A stretch of 64,000 nt of DNA from Cognatilysobacter bugurensis (GCF_014652095.1 NZ_BMYD01000001.1:1279466-1343465); one strand, 5' to 3'. Shown: positions 1 to 11,665, counted from the first letter of the stretch. Program-made: numbers and translations. Notes: generated by a model from the letters alone, not told the origin.

Positions 1-2
1 GC

Positions 3-2654
3 GTCGACGACGCGCAACGCCTGCAACACCTCCGTGAACTCGGCGCGCACCACCACCTGCCGCTCGTCGCAAGCGGCGACGTGCACATGCACGTGCGGGC
101 GCGTCGCCGCCTGCAGGACGTGCTCACCTGCGTGCGCCACCGCACCACGCTCGGCGAAGCCGGCGCGCGGCTGTTTCCGAACGGCGAGCGCCACCTGCGT
201 ATCCGCGAGGCGCTCGGCGCGATCTATCCGGCCGACCTGCTTGCCGAGACGCTGCGCATCGCCGATCGCTGCCGTTTCGACCTGAAATCGCTGCGTTACG
301 AATACCCGCGCGAACTCGTACCCGCCGGCGAAACGCCGACCTCCTGGCTGCGCGCACTCGCCGAGGAAGGCGTGCAGCGCCGCTGGCCCGACGGCTGCGA
401 GGCGAAGGTGCGCGCGAGCATTGAACACGAACTTTCGGTGATCGCCGAGCTCGGCTACGAGCCGTACTTCCTCACCGTGCACGACATCGTCGCGTTCGCG
501 CGCGGCCGCGGCATCCTCTGCCAGGGCCGCGGCTCGGCCGCGAACTCGGCGGTGTGCTTCGCGCTCGGCATCACCGAGGTGGACCCTGCGCGCATGGAGC
601 TGCTGTTCGAGCGCTTCATCTCGAAGGAGCGCAAGGAGGCGCCCGACATCGACGTCGACTTCGAGCACGAGCGCCGCGAGGAGGTGCTGCAATACGTGTT
701 CGAACGCTACGGCCGCACGCGCGCGGCGCTCACTGCCGTCGTCAGTCACTACCGGACCCGCGGCGCGATGCGCGATGTCGCCCGCGTGTTCGGCCTGCCG
801 CCGGACCAGATAGACGAACTCACGCGCGCAGCCGATCGCTGGAGCAGCGGCGAGGTGTCGGATGCACGCATTGCCGAGCAAGGCTTCGACGCAGCCTCGC
901 CGCTGATGCGGCAGATCCTCGAACTCGCGGCCGAACTCACCGGCTTCCCGCGCCATCTATCACAGCACCCGGGCGGCTTCGTGATCAGCGAACGCAGCCT
1001 CGAGGGCATCGTGCCGGTCGAGAACGCCGCGATGGCCGGGCGCACGGTCGTGCAATGGGACAAGGACGATCTTGATGCGCTCGGCATCCTCAAGGTCGAC
1101 TGCCTTGCGCTCGGCATGCTCACTGCGGTGCGCAAGACGTTCGAACTGCTCGAGCGCCACGGCCACCCGCGCTATGCAATGGCGACGATTCCCGCCGACG
1201 ACGCACCGACATACGAAATGATCGGCCGCGCCGACACGATCGGCGTGTTCCAGATCGAATCGCGTGCGCAGATGTCGATGCTGCCGCGCATGCAGCCGGT
1301 CTGCTTCTATGACCTCGTGATCCAGGTCGCGATCGTGCGCCCCGGCCCGATCCAGGGCGACATGGTGCATCCCTACCTGCGCCGTCGCCGCGGCCTCGAG
1401 CCCGTCACCTACCCAAGCCCGCAGCTCGAGGCGATCTTCAAGCGCACGCTCGGCGTGCCGCTGTTCCAGGAGCAGGTGATGCAGATCGCGATCCACGCCG
1501 CAGGCTTCAAGCCCGGCGAGGCCGACGCGCTGCGCCGCTCGATGGCGGCATGGAAGCGCCACGGCGGCCTCGAGCCGTACCGCGATCAACTGCTCAAGGG
1601 CATGCTCGAACGCGGCTACCCGCTGGACTTCGCCGAGCGTCTGTTCGAGCAGATCAAGGGCTTCGGCAGCTATGGATTTCCCGAATCGCACGCGGCGAGC
1701 TTCGCGCTCATCACCTACGTGAGCTGCTGGCTCAAGTGCCGTTACCCGGCCGCGTTCGCGGCGAGCGTCATCAATTCGATGCCGATGGGCTTCTACTCGG
1801 CCGACCAGCTGCTGCAGGACGCGCGTCGGCATGGCATCGTAGTGCGCCCGGTCGACGTGCGCTACAGCGAATGGGACTGCACGCTCGAAGCCGATCCCCG
1901 CAGTCGGCCGGGCCCACGCATCGACGACGATGCGCTCGATGCGAACTACGCGGTCCGCATGGGGTTCCGGCTCGTCAATGGATTCGATTGCGCAAGCGCC
2001 GAGCGCCTCGTGGCCGCACGCGAGCAGGCGACGTTTGCCGGCATCGATGACCTCGTCGTGCGTGCGCGGCTCGATGCAAAGGCGCGCGCACTGCTTGCCG
2101 ATGCCGGCGCGCTCAAGGCGCTGGCCGGCGGTCACCGTCACCGCGCGCGCTGGGCGATCGCGGGCGTGGAGACACAACTGCCGTTGTTGGCGGGCATCGG
2201 CGTCGAGGAATCCGCGCCGTCGCTGCCGCGGCCGAGTGCGCGCGACGACGTGCACGCCGATTACGCGCTCACCGGCACCACGCTCGGCCGCCACCCGCTC
2301 GCGCAGATCCGCAGCGCACTGCGCGCACGCGGATGCCGGCGCTCCTCCGAGCTCGCGCGGATGCCGCACGGCCGCCACGTGCGCGTGGCAGGCCTCGTCA
2401 CGTTGCGCCAGCGGCCGGGCACGGCGAGCGGCGTCACCTTTCTCACGCTCGAGGACGAGGACGGACTGTTCAACATCGTGGTCTGGCGCGCGCTCGCCGA
2501 GCGGCAGCGGCGCGAAGTCGTCGAAGCGCGGCTGCTCAAGGTCAGCGGCCGGCTCGAACGGGTCGAAGGCGTGCAGCACATCATCGCTGCGCGCTTCGAG
2601 GATCTGGGGGCGTTGCTGCCCGAACTCTCGACCCGCTCGCGTGACTTCCACTGA
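3..2654 (+). CDS. dnaE2: Error-prone DNA polymerase DnaE2/ImuC, 5' end outside window
   Basis: C-family DNA polymerase alpha-type subunit used for damage-induced mutagenic translesion synthesis (known role of the family, normally with ImuA and ImuB). The frame is open from base 3, so the start codon and much of the N-terminal PHP domain lie upstream; about 883 residues are visible of a protein usually over 1000. The palm carries GRGSAANSA, then [12 protein letters not shown] with the catalytic Asp codons at 645 and 651, and [11 protein letters not shown] with the third Asp codon at 1098. An OB-fold segment ([12 protein letters not shown]) lies near the C-terminus. The short C-terminus and error-prone-type sequence favour DnaE2 over replicative DnaE1. 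It converges on ggt. Confidence 0.93.
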   Translation, partial: VDDAQRLQHLRELGAHHHLPLVASGDVHMHVRARRRLQDVLTCVRHRTTLGEAGARLFPNGERHLRIREALGAIYPADLLAETLRIADRCRFDLKSLRYEYPRELVPAGETPTSWLRALAEEGVQRRWPDGCEAKVRASIEHELSVIAELGYEPYFLTVHDIVAFARGRGILCQGRGSAANSAVCFALGITEVDPARMELLFERFISKERKEAPDIDVDFEHERREEVLQYVFERYGRTRAALTAVVSHYRTRGAMRDVARVFGLPPDQIDELTRAADRWSSGEVSDARIAEQGFDAASPLMRQILELAAELTGFPRHLSQHPGGFVISERSLEGIVPVENAAMAGRTVVQWDKDDLDALGILKVDCLALGMLTAVRKTFELLERHGHPRYAMATIPADDAPTYEMIGRADTIGVFQIESRAQMSMLPRMQPVCFYDLVIQVAIVRPGPIQGDMVHPYLRRRRGLEPVTYPSPQLEAIFKRTLGVPLFQEQVMQIAIHAAGFKPGEADALRRSMAAWKRHGGLEPYRDQLLKGMLERGYPLDFAERLFEQIKGFGSYGFPESHAASFALITYVSCWLKCRYPAAFAASVINSMPMGFYSADQLLQDARRHGIVVRPVDVRYSEWDCTLEADPRSRPGPRIDDDALDANYAVRMGFRLVNGFDCASAERLVAAREQATFAGIDDLVVRARLDAKARALLADAGALKALAGGHRHRARWAIAGVETQLPLLAGIGVEESAPSLPRPSARDDVHADYALTGTTLGRHPLAQIRSALRARGCRRSSELARMPHGRHVRVAGLVTLRQRPGTASGVTFLTLEDEDGLFNIVVWRALAERQRREVVEARLLKVSGRLERVEGVQHIIAARFEDLGALLPELSTRSRDFH

Positions 2655-2683
2655 AGCCCCGGGGTTTCGCCCACGCGACGCAG

Positions 2684-2707
2684 ACGTCCCGCAGGCCGTC
2701 GGGACGT
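2684..2707. terminator. Hairpin between convergent dnaE2 and ggt
   Basis: Perfect 8-bp inverted repeat ACGTCCCG / CGGGACGT with an 8-nt loop, lying in the 52-nt gap between the convergent stop codons and touching the ggt stop. There is no T-run on either side, so it is at best a weak or Rho-assisted terminator. Confidence 0.35.
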
Positions 2708-4458
2708 TACGGCGCTTCCGCTTCCAGCAGCACCGCCGCCTCGCCGACCGGATTGCGCGGATCGGTGCCGCCCGAGAGCGTGTCCGCGCGCTTGTCCCAC
2801 GCGACCGTCTGCAGGTTGCCCCAGGTGTTTTCACCGGCGTTGACCGTGTGACCCATCGCCTTGAGCAGCGCGATCACCTCGGGCCCGAGCGCGCCGGGCT
2901 CGGCCGCGATCACGTCGGGCAACCACTGGTGATGCACGCGCGGCAATGCGGCGACCGCCTGCGCATCCATGCCCATGTCGTACGCGAGGATCGCCTGCAG
3001 CACCTGCGTGATGATGCGGCTGCCGCCGGGCGCGCCCATCACGGCGAGCTTCGCATCGGACTCGATCCAGCTCGGCGTCATAGAGCTCAGCATGCGCTTG
3101 CCGGGCACCGGCGCGTTCGCCTCGAAGCCCATCACGCCGAATGCATTCGGCGTGCCCGGCTTGAGCGCGAAGTCGTCCATCTCGTTGTTGAGCAGCACGC
3201 CCGTGCCCGGCGCGACGAGGCCCGAACCGTACGTAAGGTTGATCGTCTGCGTCGCCGACACGCGATTGCCTTCGCCGTCGATGATCGAAAAATGCGTGGT
3301 GTCCTCGTCCTCGAGCGGCGCCGGCGTGCCGGCGAGCATCGCACTCGGCAGTGCTTTCTCGGGATGGATCGACGCCCGCCAGCCGGCGGCGTACGCCGGG
3401 TCGATCAAGCGCTGCACCGGCACCTTTACGAAGTCCGGATCGCCAAGAAAGATCGTGCGGTCGCGATACGCGCGCCGCATCGACTCGACGATGAGGTGCG
3501 TGCGCTTTGCGGGCTCGAGCTCCTTGAGATCCCAGCCTTCGAGCATCTGCAGCATCTGCGCGATCGCCACGCCGCCCGACGACGGCGGCGGCGCGGTGGT
3601 CACGCGCCAGTCGCGGTACTCGAAGCGCAGTGGCTCGCGCTCGTGCACGCGGTAGCCCGCGAGCTCCTGCGCGGTCCAGCGCCCGCCTTCTTCCTTGACC
3701 GATGCGAGCAGCTTCGCGGCCACGTCGCCACGGTAAAAACCGTCGAAGCCTTCCTTCGCAAGCAGCTCGAACGTGCGGGCAAGATCGGGCTGGCGCAGCA
3801 TCTCGCCCGTCACCGGTGGCGTGCCGTCCGCGAGGAACACCTCGCGCGTGCCGCGGTAGCGCTCCATGACCTCGCGCCGGCTCGCGTAGCCCTTCTCGAG
3901 CCGTGGATAGACCTCGAAGCCCTCGCGCGCCACGCGGATCGCGGGGGCGAGTGTCGTCGACAGCGGCAGGCGGCCGTACTTTTCGCTCAGGTGCACGAGC
4001 GCGGCCGGCAGGCCCGGGATCCCGGCCGACCACGGGCCGTTCGTCGCGCGGTCACGGTCGAGATCGCCCTTCGCATCGAGATAGGCCTCAGGCGAGGCGG
4101 ACTCCGGCGCGACTTCGCGCGCGTCGACGAACACGTCGCGACCGGTTTTCGCGTCATGCAGCAAGAAGAACCCACCGCCGCCGATGCCGGAGCTCACCGG
4201 CTCGACGACCGACAGCGTCGCCGACACCGCGATCGCCGCGTCGAACGCATTGCCGCCCTGGCGGATCATGTCGAGCCCGGCTTGCGTCGCCAGCACATGC
4301 GCACTCGCGATCGCAGTGCCCGGCGGCGTGGTCGCGGCCGGCGCCGGCGCGGTGCGCGCCGCAGCGACCGGCGCAGGGGCGATGGCCGCGGGCGGCGCCG
4401 TCGCACATCCGGACAACAGCGCCAGGGCGAGAACGGCGGCACGCGGCATCGATCGCAT
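2707..4458 (-). CDS. ggt: Gamma-glutamyltransferase, lipoprotein form
   Basis: Ntn-hydrolase that removes or transfers the gamma-glutamyl group of glutathione in the periplasm. The 583-aa product begins with a lipoprotein signal (lipobox LSGC, Cys18), unlike the soluble E. coli enzyme. The autocleavage site and nucleophile is the first Thr of DTTHFSIID (Thr387), so the precursor splits into a large and a small subunit; the SSGG and GAPGG-type motifs of the family follow. ATG at 4458 is chosen because it shares one base with the ferredoxin stop (TGATG) and has GGAG upstream. The long upstream extension in this frame is the ferredoxin read out of frame. Confidence 0.93.
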   Translation of the reverse strand: MRSMPRAAVLALALLSGCATAPPAAIAPAPVAAARTAPAPAATTPPGTAIASAHVLATQAGLDMIRQGGNAFDAAIAVSATLSVVEPVSSGIGGGGFFLLHDAKTGRDVFVDAREVAPESASPEAYLDAKGDLDRDRATNGPWSAGIPGLPAALVHLSEKYGRLPLSTTLAPAIRVAREGFEVYPRLEKGYASRREVMERYRGTREVFLADGTPPVTGEMLRQPDLARTFELLAKEGFDGFYRGDVAAKLLASVKEEGGRWTAQELAGYRVHEREPLRFEYRDWRVTTAPPPSSGGVAIAQMLQMLEGWDLKELEPAKRTHLIVESMRRAYRDRTIFLGDPDFVKVPVQRLIDPAYAAGWRASIHPEKALPSAMLAGTPAPLEDEDTTHFSIIDGEGNRVSATQTINLTYGSGLVAPGTGVLLNNEMDDFALKPGTPNAFGVMGFEANAPVPGKRMLSSMTPSWIESDAKLAVMGAPGGSRIITQVLQAILAYDMGMDAQAVAALPRVHHQWLPDVIAAEPGALGPEVIALLKAMGHTVNAGENTWGNLQTVAWDKRADTLSGGTDPRNPVGEAAVLLEAEAP

Positions 4459-4709
4459 CAGGGGGTCTCCTGCAGGCGCGCCAGTTTCGCGAGCAGCTGC
4501 GTCTCGTTTTCGGGGTGGGCCGGATCGGGGTCGATGCACTCGACCGGGCACACGACGACGCACTGCGGCTCGTCGAAATGGCCCACGCATTGAGTGCAGC
4601 GCGCCGGATCGATCACGTAGATCGACTCGCCCTGCGAGATCGCCTGGTTCGGACAGGCCGGCTCGCAGACGTCGCAGTTCACGCAGAGGTCGTTGATCTT
4701 GAGGGACAT
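4458..4709 (-). CDS. yfhL: YfhL-family 2[4Fe-4S] ferredoxin
   Basis: Small electron carrier of 83 aa. Two Cys clusters are visible: CVNCDVCEPACP (Cys9, 12, 15, 19) and CTQC-x8-CVVVCP (Cys38, 41, 50, 54), with the eight-residue spacing in the second cluster typical of the YfhL/bacterial-type dicluster ferredoxins. An additional Cys58 follows. The stop overlaps the ggt start by one base, indicating translational coupling. A ferredoxin next to coaD is a common arrangement in gammaproteobacteria; the electron partner is not evident here. Confidence 0.93.
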   Translation of the reverse strand: MSLKINDLCVNCDVCEPACPNQAISQGESIYVIDPARCTQCVGHFDEPQCVVVCPVECIDPDPAHPENETQLLAKLARLQETP

Positions 4710-4874
4710 TGCATCGTCAGCGGCGTGAGGCCGCCGTGGTGCGCCACAAGGCGCAGTGCCGGGCGAGGACCGCCAGTCTGGCACGGACACCGCGGGCGCG
4801 ACGCGCCCGTGGCTGGAACGCTCGGTCGCGGCGTGGCCGACGACCACGCTGACGGCGGCGCAGAACCGCCACCG

Positions 4875-4903
4875 AGCTCCGGCGGCGTCGAGCGACCGGA
4901 GCT
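4875..4903 (-). other. Hairpin downstream of lipoprotein gene
   Basis: Inverted repeat AGCTCCGG / CCGGAGCT with a 13-nt loop, 8 nt past the stop of the lipoprotein gene on the minus strand. No T-run follows, so readthrough into the ferredoxin gene is likely; it may stabilise the upstream mRNA. Confidence 0.3.
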
Positions 4904-4911
4904 GCGAGCGA

Positions 4912-5415
4912 TTACTTCGCTTCGACGAACTTGTAGTCCACGCCGGCCGGCGCAACCGCCGCCTGCACGCGCGCGTCGTCCTCGGGCTTGCCGATGAACA
5001 GCACCTTCACACCCTTCATCGAACCCGGCTGCGCCTTCTGGAACGCGGCGATCACGAGGTCGGCGATCTTGCCCGACGACGGGCCGCCGTAGGCCAGCAG
5101 GTTGCCTTCGAGGATGCCGCGCTGGATGTCGACCTGCGCCTTTTCGAGCTGGCGGTCGTAGTAGCCCTGGAAGTCCGGCGACGTCTCGGCCGGCAGCGTG
5201 TACAGGTACGGGCTCGACGTGACGCCCTCCATGTTGCGCTTGACGACTTCGACGAGGTACTCGCCCCACGCCGCTTCGTCGTCGGTGGTCGGAGCGGTCA
5301 AAGGCGCCTGTACAACGGCGGCCTCTTCCTGCGGTGCGGCCTCGTCCTTCTGGCAGGCGACGACGAACGGCAGGGCAAGGCAGGCGATCAGCAGCGCGCG
5401 GGTGGTCTGTTTCAT
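4912..5415 (-). CDS. Small lipoprotein of unknown function
   Basis: Product of 167 aa with a clear lipoprotein signal: positive N-terminus, hydrophobic stretch, lipobox VVAC with Cys21. The mature part is acidic at first (EEAAVVQAP) and has no motif I recognise; it contains GYYDRQLEKAQVDIQ and a C-terminal VLFIGKPEDDARVQ strand-helix segment. ATG at 5415 is preferred over an in-frame ATG four codons earlier because GGGGAA precedes it. It sits between coaD (158 nt upstream) and the ferredoxin (202 nt downstream), splitting a pair that is often adjacent in related genomes. Function is not predicted. Confidence 0.8.
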   Translation of the reverse strand: MKQTTRALLIACLALPFVVACQKDEAAPQEEAAVVQAPLTAPTTDDEAAWGEYLVEVVKRNMEGVTSSPYLYTLPAETSPDFQGYYDRQLEKAQVDIQRGILEGNLLAYGGPSSGKIADLVIAAFQKAQPGSMKGVKVLFIGKPEDDARVQAAVAPAGVDYKFVEAK

Positions 5416-5573
5416 GCGGTTCCCCATGGTCGGGTTGGGAGTGGACGGCGGCATCCGTGCCGTGCGGGCCAGCCTGGGCAGGCCGCACGCGGTCGGCGCC
5501 GTAGCGCCGGGCCATTCTACGGTGATCGGCCGGAGCAGGCTCGACCGCCTGCCATCACCGTAATGCCACGCGA

Positions 5574-6074
<501 letters not shown>

Positions 6075-6166
6075 TCAATCAAACGCGGCGGTGCCGGCGG
6101 CGGCGCGAGTGTAGCAGCGGGCTCAGCGCCTGCTGGCCGCGCAACGCGCTACGCCGCTGCCGAAGC

Positions 6167-6784
6167 TTATGCGCACTCGTCGACGCGACGCAGCAGCACG
6201 TAGCGCACCTCACGCGTCGCGCCCTCGCGATGCACGCGCCAGCCGGCAGGCACAGCCCACGCGGCATTGTTCGAGGCTTCGACATACAGCCAGGCATCGG
6301 CCGCGAGCGCAGGCGAGACCGCCGCGAGCGCCGCATCCCAGAGCCCGACGGCAAACGGCGGATCGACGAACGCGATGTCGAAGCGGGCGGCTTCGGCGCG
6401 CGACAGCCACGCGAGCGCATCCGCATGCACCACATCGATCGACGCGCCCGCGCCGAGCCGTGTCGCCGCCGCGCGCAACGCACTCGCGAGTGTCGCATCG
6501 CGCTCGACCAGCACCGCGTGCCCCGCGCCGCGCGAGACCGCCTCGAAACCGAGCGCGCCGCTGCCGGCGAACAGGTCGAGCACGCGGGCGCCGGGCAACG
6601 CCGGCATGAGCCAGTTGAAAAGCGTCTCGCGCACGCGGTCGCTCGTGGGCCGCAGTCCGTCGGCGTTGGGTACGTCGAGGCGACTGCCACGCCAGCGGCC
6701 GCCGATGAGGCGCACCTTGCCGGATGCGCTGCTGGTTGGACGCGCAGGCGCGCGGGCGGTGTCGGGTCGGCGCGGGCGGTTCAT
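6167..6784 (-). CDS. rsmD: 16S rRNA (guanine966-N2)-methyltransferase RsmD
   Basis: SAM-dependent methyltransferase acting on G966 of 16S rRNA in the small subunit. The 205-aa protein has the RsmD N-terminal RPTSDRVRETLFNWL, the SAM-binding loop LDLFAGSGALG (69-79) and the catalytic DPPF (141-144). It is divergent from ftsY with only 66 nt between starts, as in E. coli. No strong ribosome binding site precedes the chosen ATG, so the basic, Pro/Arg-rich first 20 residues may not all be translated. Confidence 0.95.
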   Translation of the reverse strand: MNRPRRPDTARAPARPTSSASGKVRLIGGRWRGSRLDVPNADGLRPTSDRVRETLFNWLMPALPGARVLDLFAGSGALGFEAVSRGAGHAVLVERDATLASALRAAATRLGAGASIDVVHADALAWLSRAEAARFDIAFVDPPFAVGLWDAALAAVSPALAADAWLYVEASNNAAWAVPAGWRVHREGATREVRYVLLRRVDECA

Positions 6785-6850
6785 CGGGGGTGCCGGGGGG
6801 CCAGTGCTAGCATGTGCCGATTCTCGCGCATTCGCTCAACGACGCCCCGA

Positions 6851-8155
<1,305 letters not shown>

Positions 8156-8174
8156 CCCCGCATCCACACGCGCC

Positions 8175-9500
8175 GTGACGCGCCGCTCGCGCTGGCTGCT
8201 TGCCCTGCTGGCCGCGCTGCTCGCGCTTGGTGCCGTGCTGCATTGGGCCTCGCGCCCGCAACGAGTGACCTCCACCGTGCTCGACGGCGTCGGCGCCGCG
8301 CTGGGCTTGGAGCTCACCGCGAGCGGCATCGGCGAATACCGCCTGCGCGGTGAGCCGCGACTCGTCGTGCGTGACCTCGTCGCACGCCAGCCTGGCGCGC
8401 CCCACGCGCTGTTCCGGGCAGGACGCCTCGACATTGCCCTGCCGTGGTCCACGCTGCGCGCCGGAGGCGACGTGCTCGCCGCGACCCGACTCGAAGTCGA
8501 CGACGCCACCCTCGACCTTCCCGCGTTGCGGCGCTGGCAAGCGACGCGACCGCCCGCGGCCGCACCTCGGATTCCGACGCTCACGAACGGCCTGCAGGTG
8601 CGGCGCAGCGCAGTCGTCGACGACGGTTGGCGCATCGATGGCCTGTCGCTGGACACGCCGCACGTCGAACCCCGGCGCCCCGTCGATGCGGACCTTTCCG
8701 GCACCCTGCACATTGCCGACATGCGAGCGCCGTTTGACCTTTCGCTGGCGATGTCGCGCCCTACGGGCGACGCGCAGGCGACGCTTCGCGGCACGCTCGA
8801 AGCGACCGCGCCGAACTGGCGCCTGCCAGCGACGGTGCATGCGCAGGGGCAGCTGCGACTGGGCGCCGAACCGGCGCGCCTCGACGATCTGCGCTTCGGC
8901 GCTGTCGCGCGCCTGATCGACGATACCCGCACTGTCCCGTTCACCGCCGGACTTGCCGGCCGGCTCCACGTCGACAAAGGGCTGCGCCTGGAGCGCGCGG
9001 GCTTGGCGCTGCGCGGCGAAGGCGTCGTGCCCACGCTCGACGCAGGCGGCAGCTTTGCCTGGAACCGGCAGCTCGCTGTCGAACTCGATGGAATGTTGGC
9101 GCAATGGCCGGCGGCGTGGCCCGCCCTGCCCGCACCGTTGGGCCGCCCGCGCACTGCCGTGCCCTTCGCGCTCGCGTACGCGGGGCCGCTCGATCTGTCC
9201 GGGATCGCCCAGCTCGAGGCGCGACACGAAGGCGCGTCCGTCGACACGGCGTTCTCGTTGCCGGAGATACTCGCCTGGAACGACACACGCGCCGCAGGCT
9301 CCCCGCTGCCGCCGCTGTCCGGCCGCATGAGCGCCGACCGAATCGAAATTGCGGGCGCGACGCTCGAAGGCGTGGAAGTGGTGATCGAGGAAGACCCGAC
9401 GGACCGCCCGCCCGCCGCTGCGACCGATGCCGACACCGTAGAGACCTCCGGAGATTCCAACCCGGGCCGCGATTCGCGCGGGGCAGCCGATGGCCGCTGA
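8175..9500 (+). CDS. AsmA-like inner-membrane-anchored protein
   Basis: A 441-aa product with one N-terminal membrane segment (WLLALLAALLALGAVLHW, about residues 7-24) followed by a long beta-rich periplasmic region with repeated patterns such as LTASGIGEYRLRGEPRLVV and LEVDDATLDLPALRRWQ. This is the look of AsmA/TamB-type proteins, a family associated with the envelope and lipid transport; assignment rests on architecture, not on a catalytic motif. GTG at 8175 is used because it keeps the membrane segment at the N-terminus; ftsY ends 19 nt earlier. It overlaps mutY by 11 bp, so the genes are probably coupled. Confidence 0.7.
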   Translation: MTRRSRWLLALLAALLALGAVLHWASRPQRVTSTVLDGVGAALGLELTASGIGEYRLRGEPRLVVRDLVARQPGAPHALFRAGRLDIALPWSTLRAGGDVLAATRLEVDDATLDLPALRRWQATRPPAAAPRIPTLTNGLQVRRSAVVDDGWRIDGLSLDTPHVEPRRPVDADLSGTLHIADMRAPFDLSLAMSRPTGDAQATLRGTLEATAPNWRLPATVHAQGQLRLGAEPARLDDLRFGAVARLIDDTRTVPFTAGLAGRLHVDKGLRLERAGLALRGEGVVPTLDAGGSFAWNRQLAVELDGMLAQWPAAWPALPAPLGRPRTAVPFALAYAGPLDLSGIAQLEARHEGASVDTAFSLPEILAWNDTRAAGSPLPPLSGRMSADRIEIAGATLEGVEVVIEEDPTDRPPAAATDADTVETSGDSNPGRDSRGAADGR

Positions 9501-10614
9501 CGTCCCAAAGCCTCCAACCAAACGCGCTGCAACCCGCCCAACAGCCGCGAATGGGGAGGCAACGTTCGCGCAGCGCCTGCTTGCCTGGCACTCGCGCGGC
9601 GGTCGGCATGACCTGCCCTGGCAGCACCCGCGCACGCCGTATCGCGTCTGGCTCTCGGAAATCATGCTTCAGCAGACGCAGGTGCGCACGGCGGTGCCGT
9701 ACTTCCAGCGCTTCGTCGACGCGCTGCCCGACCTGCCGTCCCTCGCCGACGCCTCGCTCGATCGCGTGCTCGCGTTGTGGTCGGGCCTCGGCTACTACGC
9801 CCGCGCACGCAATCTCCACGCGGCGGCGCGGCGCTGTGTGGAACAGCACGGCGGCGAGCTGCCGCGCGACCTCGATGCGCTCGTGGCGCTTCCCGGCATC
9901 GGCCGCAGCACGGCGGCGGCGATCCTGTCGCAGGCCTGGGGCGATCGACACGCGATCCTCGATGGCAACGTCAAACGCGTGCTCGCGCGGGTGCACGGCA
10001 TCGAGGGCTGGCCCGGGCTGCCGGCGGTCGAAAAGCGCCTGTGGATCTGCGCCGAAGCGCATGTCGACGACGCCGTGCTGAAGACCGCGACGATGCCCGA
10101 CTACACCCAGGCGCAGATGGACCTCGGCGCTACGGTGTGCACGCGGGCAAACCCGGCCTGCCTGCTATGCCCGCTCGCACCGCTGTGCATCGCGCGCCGC
10201 GACGGCCGCACCGAGGAGCTGCCGACGCCGCGGCCCGGCAAAACGCTGCCCCAAAGGCACGCGCACGCGCTGTGGCTGGAAGACACCGAGGGCCGCGTGC
10301 TGCTCGAACGGCGTCCGCCCACCGGCGTGTGGGCGTCGCTGTGGTCCCTGCCGCTCGTGGACGCGGACCCCGCGGCGGTGGACGCATGGCTGCACGCCCA
10401 TCTCGAACCTTCGACGGTGCCGCCGGAGGTTCGCCCCGTCCTCGCGCACGGGTTCAGCCACTACCGCCTCGACCTGCATCCGCTGCGATGGCGGAACGTG
10501 CGCCTGAGTGCACGCGTGGCCGACAATGAAGCCCTGCGCTGGACCCCGCGTGATGCGCTGGCGGATGTCGGCCTGCCCGCGCCCGTGCGCCGACTGCTCG
10601 AATCAACTGACTGA
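9490..10614 (+). CDS. mutY: A/G-specific adenine glycosylase MutY
   Basis: Base-excision repair enzyme that removes adenine mispaired with 8-oxoguanine. The 374-aa protein has the catalytic Glu57 in [10 protein letters not shown], the helix-hairpin-helix [12 protein letters not shown] and catalytic Asp158 in LDGNV. The [4Fe-4S] cluster loop is Cys217-x6-Cys224-x2-Cys227-x5-Cys233. A NUDIX-like C-terminal domain, which recognises 8-oxoG, starts near residue 255. The N-terminus has an extra basic, Pro-rich stretch of about 25 residues. yggX follows 11 nt later, the same order as in E. coli. Confidence 0.97.
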   Translation: MAADVPKPPTKRAATRPTAANGEATFAQRLLAWHSRGGRHDLPWQHPRTPYRVWLSEIMLQQTQVRTAVPYFQRFVDALPDLPSLADASLDRVLALWSGLGYYARARNLHAAARRCVEQHGGELPRDLDALVALPGIGRSTAAAILSQAWGDRHAILDGNVKRVLARVHGIEGWPGLPAVEKRLWICAEAHVDDAVLKTATMPDYTQAQMDLGATVCTRANPACLLCPLAPLCIARRDGRTEELPTPRPGKTLPQRHAHALWLEDTEGRVLLERRPPTGVWASLWSLPLVDADPAAVDAWLHAHLEPSTVPPEVRPVLAHGFSHYRLDLHPLRWRNVRLSARVADNEALRWTPRDALADVGLPAPVRRLLESTD

Positions 10615-10625
10615 GAGGCCACCCG

Positions 10626-10898
10626 ATGCCCCGCACTGTGCATTGCGAGTACGACAAGAGCGACACCGACGGCCTTGATTTCGTGCCCTGGCCTGGCCCG
10701 CTCGGCAAGCGCGTGTATGCGTCGATCGGCAAGCGCGCATGGGCCGCATGGCTGGCGCACCAGACGATGCTCATCAACGAGAACCGCCTGTCTCCCATGG
10801 ACCCGAAGCACCGGGCATTCCTCGAAGGCGAGATGGAGAAGTTCCTGTTCGGCGGCGGCGCCGAAGCGCCCGCCGGCTACGTGCCGCCAGCGGACTGA
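10626..10898 (+). CDS. yggX: Probable Fe(2+)-trafficking protein YggX
   Basis: Small cytoplasmic protein of 90 aa of the YggX family, linked to protection of iron-sulfur enzymes from oxidative damage. Conserved features seen: RTVHCEYDK with the single conserved Cys7, [13 protein letters not shown], and [24 protein letters not shown] precedes the ATG. Its position right behind mutY, itself an Fe-S protein, suits a joint role in oxidative-damage defence. It converges on the next gene with a 28-nt gap. Confidence 0.97.
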   Translation: MPRTVHCEYDKSDTDGLDFVPWPGPLGKRVYASIGKRAWAAWLAHQTMLINENRLSPMDPKHRAFLEGEMEKFLFGGGAEAPAGYVPPAD

Positions 10899-10926
10899 GG
10901 GCCGAAGACGAACCGGCCGCTGCGGT

Positions 10927-11451
10927 TTATCGCGCCGGGGCCGCTTCGTCGCGCGGCGCCTCGCGCACGTCCTTGCGCATCTCGCGCTGCGCATCGCGCA
11001 ACGCACGCACGTCGAGCGGGCGGATCTCGCGGATCGGGCATGGAATGACAATGCTCGCGGATCCGATCGAGCCGATCGGCACCACCCGGTCGAACTTCGC
11101 GTACACGGTGCGGAACTGGCTCGTGAGCGAGATCGCCGTGGCGAAATCCAGTTCGGGGCACGGACCGTTGAGCGTGAGCAGCACCGCCTCGCTCGGACGA
11201 GTCCAGATCGCGAGCATGTCGTCGCCGAGCGGTGTCCAGCCGTTGATCGAGCCGATGTGACGAAAGCTCGGGACGGGTGCGCCGGCGTGCTGCAGGTACA
11301 GCGCCTTGCGCTCGCCCTCGCGCAGCCGTGAATCGGTTGCACAGCCAGCGGCGCTCAGCGTCGCCATCAGCGCCACAGCCGCGCATGCAAGGTGTGTCTC
11401 ACGGCGTCGAATCGACGCGCGGTGCCGGGGCGTCATGGGTTCGGGCCTCAT
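10927..11451 (-). CDS. Putative lipoprotein, DUF6491-like
   Basis: Product of 174 aa with a basic N-terminus, hydrophobic core and a possible lipobox SAAGC. The mature part has GAPVPSFRHIGSINGWTPLG, ending in PCPIREIRPLDVRALR; this pattern of an aromatic-rich strand region and a C-terminal PC-x-I-x-EIRPLD resembles small secreted proteins I associate with DUF6491 in Lysobacterales. That family label is from memory. ATG at 11451 has GGAGGAGA seven bases upstream. Function unknown. Confidence 0.75.
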   Translation of the reverse strand: MRPEPMTPRHRASIRRRETHLACAAVALMATLSAAGCATDSRLREGERKALYLQHAGAPVPSFRHIGSINGWTPLGDDMLAIWTRPSEAVLLTLNGPCPELDFATAISLTSQFRTVYAKFDRVVPIGSIGSASIVIPCPIREIRPLDVRALRDAQREMRKDVREAPRDEAAPAR

Positions 11452-11500
11452 CGAACTCTCCTCCGCAGCCGATCGCTGCATCCTCGCGGCGCGAGCGCGC

Positions 11501-11529
11501 TTGCCACTGCGCGCGGCCGCCCGTATCAT
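11501..11529 (+). promoter_or_regulatory. Candidate sigma-70 promoter of tRNA-Phe
   Basis: TTGCCA and TATCAT separated by exactly 17 nt, placing the start of transcription about 25 nt before the tRNA. It lies inside the upstream region of the divergent lipoprotein gene. Confidence 0.55.
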
Positions 11530-11560
11530 CCCGCACCTCGCACGGCACACCGTGACGCGC

Positions 11561-11636
11561 GGCCGGGTAGCTCAGTTGGTAGAGCAGGGGATTGAAAATC
11601 CCCGTGTCGGGGGTTCGATTCCCTCCCCGGCCACCA
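11561..11636 (+). tRNA. tRNA-Phe (GAA)
   Basis: 76-nt cloverleaf: acceptor GGCCGGG pairs with CCCGGCC, discriminator A, encoded CCA. The anticodon loop TTGAAAA between GGGGA and TCCCC gives anticodon GAA at 11594-11596. TAGCTCAGTTGG D-arm and GGTTCGATTCC T-arm are standard. Confidence 0.98.
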
Positions 11637-11665
11637 TCTTGGTGGCGCACCGTGACGAGAACGAC

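Noticed and set aside
3..2654. Replicative DNA polymerase III alpha (DnaE1)
   Set aside because: The sequence around the active site ([10 protein letters not shown]) and the short C-terminal part after the OB fold fit the DnaE2/ImuC group better.
4794..4808. GGGCGC-GAC-GCGCCC as a terminator between lipoprotein and ferredoxin genes
   Set aside because: Short stem, no T-run, and such GC palindromes are expected often at this base composition.
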